64,000 nt of DNA from positions 1-64,000 of the forward strand of contig NZ_BMOK01000003.1 in the NCBI RefSeq assembly GCF_014647035.1. Direction: 5' to 3'. This DNA comes from Sporolactobacillus putidus. Lineage in GTDB: Bacteria; Bacillota; Bacilli; Bacillales; Sporolactobacillaceae. This document shows, piece after piece, positions 60,569 through 64,000 of this stretch. Within the stretch, counting starts at the first letter, position 1; every line of letters begins with the position of its first letter. The notes under the pieces are model-generated. The model saw only the letters and a list, made by a program, of their open reading frames with translations. It searched no databases and was not told the DNA's origin. The position numbers and the translations under genes were made by a program.

Positions 60569-61303
60569 ATGGAACGATTGCAGAAAGTGATTGCTCAGTC
60601 AGGCGCTGCGTCAAGAAGAAAGGCGGAACAGTTGATTGCAGCCGGCCGAGTCAAGCTCAACGGGCAAACAGTGACGGTACTTGGAACGAAAGTATCGGCC
60701 AGCGATGAAATTACGATAGACGGGATTCCCATTGATAAAGAAGAACTCGTCTATTTCTTGCTTTACAAACCGACAGGCGTTATTTCGAGTGTGAAAGACG
60801 ACCGGAACAGAACTACGGTCGTCGACTTTTTTAAACAGGTTCCGCAGCGGCTGTTTCCCGTCGGCCGTCTCGACTATGACACGTCCGGCGCCATACTGCT
60901 GACGAATGATGGAACATTAGCCAACAAACTGATGCATCCCAGCTTTGAAATAGACAAAACATACATAGCAAGAGTCAGTCCGGTCCCAACGGCCGAACAA
61001 TTGCGTTTATTGGTTTCAGGCGTACTTCTTGAGGACGGCATGACGGCGAAGGCCAAAGTACAAATGGTAACAAGTGACCGGGAAAAAGGATCGGCTTCGG
61101 TACGGCTGACGATTCACGAAGGGCGCAATCGTCAGGTGCGCCGAATGTTTTCTGCGTTGGACATCACAGTCAAAAAATTAAAAAGAGAGCGTTATGGGTT
61201 TCTGAGTTTGGACGGGCTTCACCCTGGGGATGGAAGGCCGCTGAAGCCGCATGAAATCAAAACGCTGTACCATCTGGTCAATACGAAGCAGCAGCCTCTG
61301 TAG
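60569..61303 (+). CDS. rluB: Ribosomal large subunit pseudouridine synthase B
   Basis: This 244-residue pseudouridine synthase has an N-terminal S4 domain (MERLQKVIAQSGAASRRKAEQLIAAGRVKLNG) and the catalytic GRLDYDTSGAILLTNDG with the Asp. It ends IHEGRNRQVRRMF. Start ATG 60569 is five bases after GAGGTGA; an ATG one codon earlier is nearly on the SD. In Bacillus resA-resB-resC-resD-resE follow; here resD follows directly after a 390-bp gap. Confidence 0.94.
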   Translation: MERLQKVIAQSGAASRRKAEQLIAAGRVKLNGQTVTVLGTKVSASDEITIDGIPIDKEELVYFLLYKPTGVISSVKDDRNRTTVVDFFKQVPQRLFPVGRLDYDTSGAILLTNDGTLANKLMHPSFEIDKTYIARVSPVPTAEQLRLLVSGVLLEDGMTAKAKVQMVTSDREKGSASVRLTIHEGRNRQVRRMFSALDITVKKLKRERYGFLSLDGLHPGDGRPLKPHEIKTLYHLVNTKQQPL

Positions 61304-61692
61304 ACTGTCTGCCGCTTGTTTTTTTCTTTTTTTGCGAACAGATGCATTTTTTTCGGCTTGATTTAAAAGAATATGAAACAGTAGAAGAAACTATTTGGTC
61401 CGGAAGGCTGTTTTTTTTAATGAAATTGTTTAAAATAAGACATAGGATTGACACATATAAAAATTAATAACGGATTTTTCCGGTACTTCAGGAGTAGGCA
61501 GCTTTTCAAGTGCAGGTTCGCTGAAAAAATGGCACTTTGATCAGCATCGTCTTATTGAATTTAATGCTTGTCCGATACATGCATGTGAAATAGAGATGCG
61601 GTGAACAGCCTTTTTGATTCATTAGCTTTTTGGCGGCCACAGTAATATAGAGACTAAAGAGCACGGTTGACGGAACAAGGGAGGATCATGGG
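61304..61692 (+). other. Intergenic region upstream of resD where resABC would be expected
   Basis: It contains no frame of useful length. TTGACA at 61449 and AT-rich tracts occur, but no -10 is spaced correctly. A -10-like TAATAT is near 61645. I see no trace of resA, resB or resC sequence, so the genes were lost without an obvious remnant, or never present. Confidence 0.6.
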
Positions 61693-62415
61693 ATGGAAGA
61701 GAAGAAAGCGGCGATTTTAGTCGTTGACGATGAGGAAAGAATACGCAAACTTTTAAAAATGTATCTTGAAAGGGAAGGTTATCAGATTGATGAAGCCGGC
61801 GACGGTGAACTTGCCTTGAAATCAGCCCTGGACAAAGATTACGACTTAATTATTCTTGACCTTATGCTGCCGGGTATGGACGGTATCGAGGTTTGCGAAA
61901 AGCTTCGTGAATCCAAGGCGACACCGGTGATCATGCTTACCGCGAAGGGTGAAGAAGCCAACCGCGTCCAGGGTTTTGAGGTGGGTTCCGATGACTATAT
62001 TGTGAAGCCTTTCAGCCCCCGGGAAGTTGTACTCAGGGTAAAGGCTCTTTTGCGGCGCTCGTCCAAGACAAAATTTTTTGAAACGGACACAACGGCGAAA
62101 AACATCATTGTTTTTCCTCACCTGATGATTGATCACGATGCGCATCGTGTGAAGGTTGATAATCAGGAGGTCAATCTGACACCAAAGGAATATGAGCTTT
62201 TGTATTATCTGTCGCAAAATCCCGACAAAGTTTTCTCACGGGAACAGCTGCTTAAAGATGTCTGGAATTATGAGTTCTTCGGGGATTTGAGGACCGTAGA
62301 TACGCACGTCAAGCGTTTGAGGGAAAAACTAAACCATATATCCGAGGAAGCGGCGAACATGATTGTGACCGTATGGGGTGTCGGCTATAAAATCGAGGTA
62401 GAGACAGAGGGATGA
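61693..62415 (+). CDS. resD: Response regulator ResD
   Basis: This 240-residue OmpR-family regulator has receiver Asp56 in LIILDLMLPGMDG, MLTAKG and VKPFSPREV. The winged helix is LTPKEYELLYYLSQNPDKVFSREQLLKDVWNYEFFGDLRTVDTHVKRLREKL. ResD controls oxygen-limited respiration genes in Bacillus. ATG follows GGGAGG. The resE start overlaps its stop (ATGA). Confidence 0.92.
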   Translation: MEEKKAAILVVDDEERIRKLLKMYLEREGYQIDEAGDGELALKSALDKDYDLIILDLMLPGMDGIEVCEKLRESKATPVIMLTAKGEEANRVQGFEVGSDDYIVKPFSPREVVLRVKALLRRSSKTKFFETDTTAKNIIVFPHLMIDHDAHRVKVDNQEVNLTPKEYELLYYLSQNPDKVFSREQLLKDVWNYEFFGDLRTVDTHVKRLREKLNHISEEAANMIVTVWGVGYKIEVETEG

Positions 62416-64000
62416 TCTGGCGAAGCATTATTGGAAAATTATGGGCGACAATCATTGCGCTTGTAACCATTGTCCTGCTTTTTCTGACGATTCTTCTGCT
62501 TCAGCTTTTTGAGAATAATAACCTATTGCAAGCCGAACTTCAATTGGAAAAAATAGGAAATAAAATTGTGCAGATCGTGGAAAAATCAAACGGCGGTTCG
62601 GCGGCGTGGTCATCGATTTCGGACATTGTCGATGTCTACTCGGCTGGAAGTGCGGTAATCTCCGGCAACAGTTACTGGCATTCTCCTGAGGCTGACGGTC
62701 TTCCGAATTTGAGCCGCCGTTTTTTGGAATCGGATACAGTTCTCAAAAAAGCACTTAACGGCAACCAGCGTGTAGCCAGGCAAAGCAGTTTCACAGTTAG
62801 CGTTAATGGCCGTGAAACGAGCGAACGGCTGATGATTGTCGGAGTCCCGCTTCAGATGAAGTCCGGAGCCCGGGGGGCTGTCTACGTCTTTCAGCCGCTG
62901 CAGGTTGCTCAGAATACTATGAATCAATCAGATAAGCTGATTTATATCAGTGTGGGTATTGCGATTATTTTAACCACTTTCTTTGCATTCTTTCTTTCAA
63001 CACGAATTGGTGCGCCGCTCAGAAAAATGCGAACAGCAGCTCTTCAGGTCGCACTTGGGAACTTTGACATCAATGTTCCGGTCGTAACGCGTGACGAAGT
63101 CGGCGAACTTGCCGTTGCTTTCAATAATATGAGAAAAAAACTGAAGACCAATATGACGGCACTGAATCAGGAGAAGGAGCAGCTGTCCGGAATTGTAAAT
63201 AATATGGCGGACGGCGTTCTGATGCTTGATGATCAGGGCAGGATTCTGACGAGCAATCCGCCGGCCGACCGTTTTCTCCGCTCATGGAACTTCGAACAGA
63301 GTGCTGAGACAGACAACACGACGCAGGCACCGGATGTCCTGACCAACTTGTTTCAGGAAGTGGCCGCAGAAGGCAGGCAGAAAATTCATGAGGTGAGCTC
63401 GCAAGGCTATTTCTGGGTGGTGATCATGACACCGCTCTATGATCAGGACAGAGTGCGCGGGGCAGTTGCCGTGCTTCGCGACATGACTGAAGAACGCCAC
63501 ATCGATCAAATGAAAACAGGGTTTATTGCCAATGTCAGCCATGAACTGCGCACGCCGATTGCCATGATGCAAGGATACAGCGAAGCGATCATTGATGATA
63601 TCGCCCAGACGGAACAGGAAAAAAAAGATATGGCGCAGATTATTCTGGATGAATCAAAGCGGATGGGACGTCTCGTAAGCGAACTTCTGGATCTCGCCAA
63701 ACTTGAGGCCGGACACTTTCAGCTCGATAAGAAAGAAGTTCCGCTTGCCGATTTTCTCGGCCACGCAGTGTATAAGTTCAACAATCTGGCCAAAGAAACG
63801 GGAATCAGCCTGAATATGGAGACGAAGATTAGCGAGAGTATGCGTTTTGAGCTTGATCCCGACCGTATTGAACAAGTCTTAACCAACTTAATCGATAACG
63901 CAATCCGGCATACGAAAAAGGGCGGGGCGGTTAACGTCGGTGTCAGTCTGGAAGAGGAACAGGTGGTTGTTCGTGTGCGGGATACAGGGACAGGCATTTC
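62412..64000 (+). CDS. resE: Sensor histidine kinase ResE, 3' end beyond the window
   Basis: At least 529 residues are visible, starting MIWRSIIGKLWATIIALV. A helix (10-33) precedes an extracytoplasmic domain, and a second helix lies at about 178-199. HAMP, then a PAS-like domain (VNNMADGVLMLDDQGRILTSN, about 258-340), the phosphoacceptor His377 in NVSHELRTP and the start of the ATPase domain (TNLIDNAIRHTKKG, RVRDTGTGI) follow. The frame is open to the last base. This matches ResE layout. It is downstream of resD with an ATGA overlap. Confidence 0.93.
   Translation, partial: MIWRSIIGKLWATIIALVTIVLLFLTILLLQLFENNNLLQAELQLEKIGNKIVQIVEKSNGGSAAWSSISDIVDVYSAGSAVISGNSYWHSPEADGLPNLSRRFLESDTVLKKALNGNQRVARQSSFTVSVNGRETSERLMIVGVPLQMKSGARGAVYVFQPLQVAQNTMNQSDKLIYISVGIAIILTTFFAFFLSTRIGAPLRKMRTAALQVALGNFDINVPVVTRDEVGELAVAFNNMRKKLKTNMTALNQEKEQLSGIVNNMADGVLMLDDQGRILTSNPPADRFLRSWNFEQSAETDNTTQAPDVLTNLFQEVAAEGRQKIHEVSSQGYFWVVIMTPLYDQDRVRGAVAVLRDMTEERHIDQMKTGFIANVSHELRTPIAMMQGYSEAIIDDIAQTEQEKKDMAQIILDESKRMGRLVSELLDLAKLEAGHFQLDKKEVPLADFLGHAVYKFNNLAKETGISLNMETKISESMRFELDPDRIEQVLTNLIDNAIRHTKKGGAVNVGVSLEEEQVVVRVRDTGTGI

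Noticed and set aside
1-64000. CRISPR arrays, tRNA or rRNA genes, insertion sequences, prophage
   Set aside because: I found no regularly spaced direct repeats, cloverleaf or rRNA sequence, transposase or phage genes by reading. The only mobile-like feature is the short dispersed repeat. A tRNAscan/ISfinder run would be decisive.

Overview
The window looks like chromosome from a low-to-mid GC, endospore-forming Bacillales bacterium. It carries spoIIM, dacF-spoIIAA-spoIIAB-sigF, a spoVA operon, dacB-spmA-spmB and resD-resE in the order known from Bacillus, and its ribosome binding sites are the strong GGAGG type. Several losses fit a fermentative, cytochrome-poor relative such as Sporolactobacillaceae. 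The resABC cytochrome c maturation genes are absent between rluB and resD, deoB is absent between xerD and the purine nucleoside phosphorylase gene, and ptb/bcd/buk are absent from the bkd cluster. The family assignment is inference; no rRNA or marker search was possible.

Region 1-9 kb is accessory. It has the 3' part of an ABC multidrug exporter, a degenerate HPr-like protein, two DUF4064 membrane proteins, an MscS channel, a GntR/ABC-2 transporter operon with a clear autoregulatory operator, and small membrane proteins with an XRE repressor. Region 9-14 kb is a branched-chain 2-oxoacid dehydrogenase operon (E3, E1alpha, E1beta, E2). Region 14-24 kb holds a LysR/EamA divergent pair, a PAP2 phosphatase, a sulfite-exporter-like protein, a 31-residue Prli42-like protein, an M20 peptidase, dinB, rnz and amtB. 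Region 23.7-27.4 kb holds a two-component system followed by three very small membrane proteins, two of them Met- or His-rich, and an ABC permease pseudogene. Region 27.5-31.8 kb has an SDR gene and an acetoin dehydrogenase-type operon (E1alpha, E1beta, E2, no E3) with a promoter and CcpA-like cre site.

Region 32-43 kb holds an AI-2E family protein and a compact three-gene flavin module: an FMN-binding-domain membrane protein, ApbE flavin transferase and an RnfD/NqrB-like membrane protein. It also holds Nudix, DeoD, VOC, zinc-type CDF exporter, thioredoxin, LLM oxidoreductase and Tag genes, and a frameshifted MFS gene. Region 43-64 kb is the conserved sporulation/core block: nudF, spoIIM, fur, yqzK, xerD, pnp, dacF, spoIIA operon, spoVAC-AD-AE-AF, a lysine riboswitch with lysA, ribT, scpAB, dacB, spmAB, rluB, resDE.

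The points most worth a second look are these. A dispersed intergenic repeat of about 135 bp (copies near 16.1, 39.1 and 42.9 kb) overlaps the 3' ends of two genes. The XerD at the conserved locus has lost two catalytic histidines. The flavin module is a second candidate system. The metal-like two-component cluster and several small genes missed by normal ORF length limits also deserve attention.
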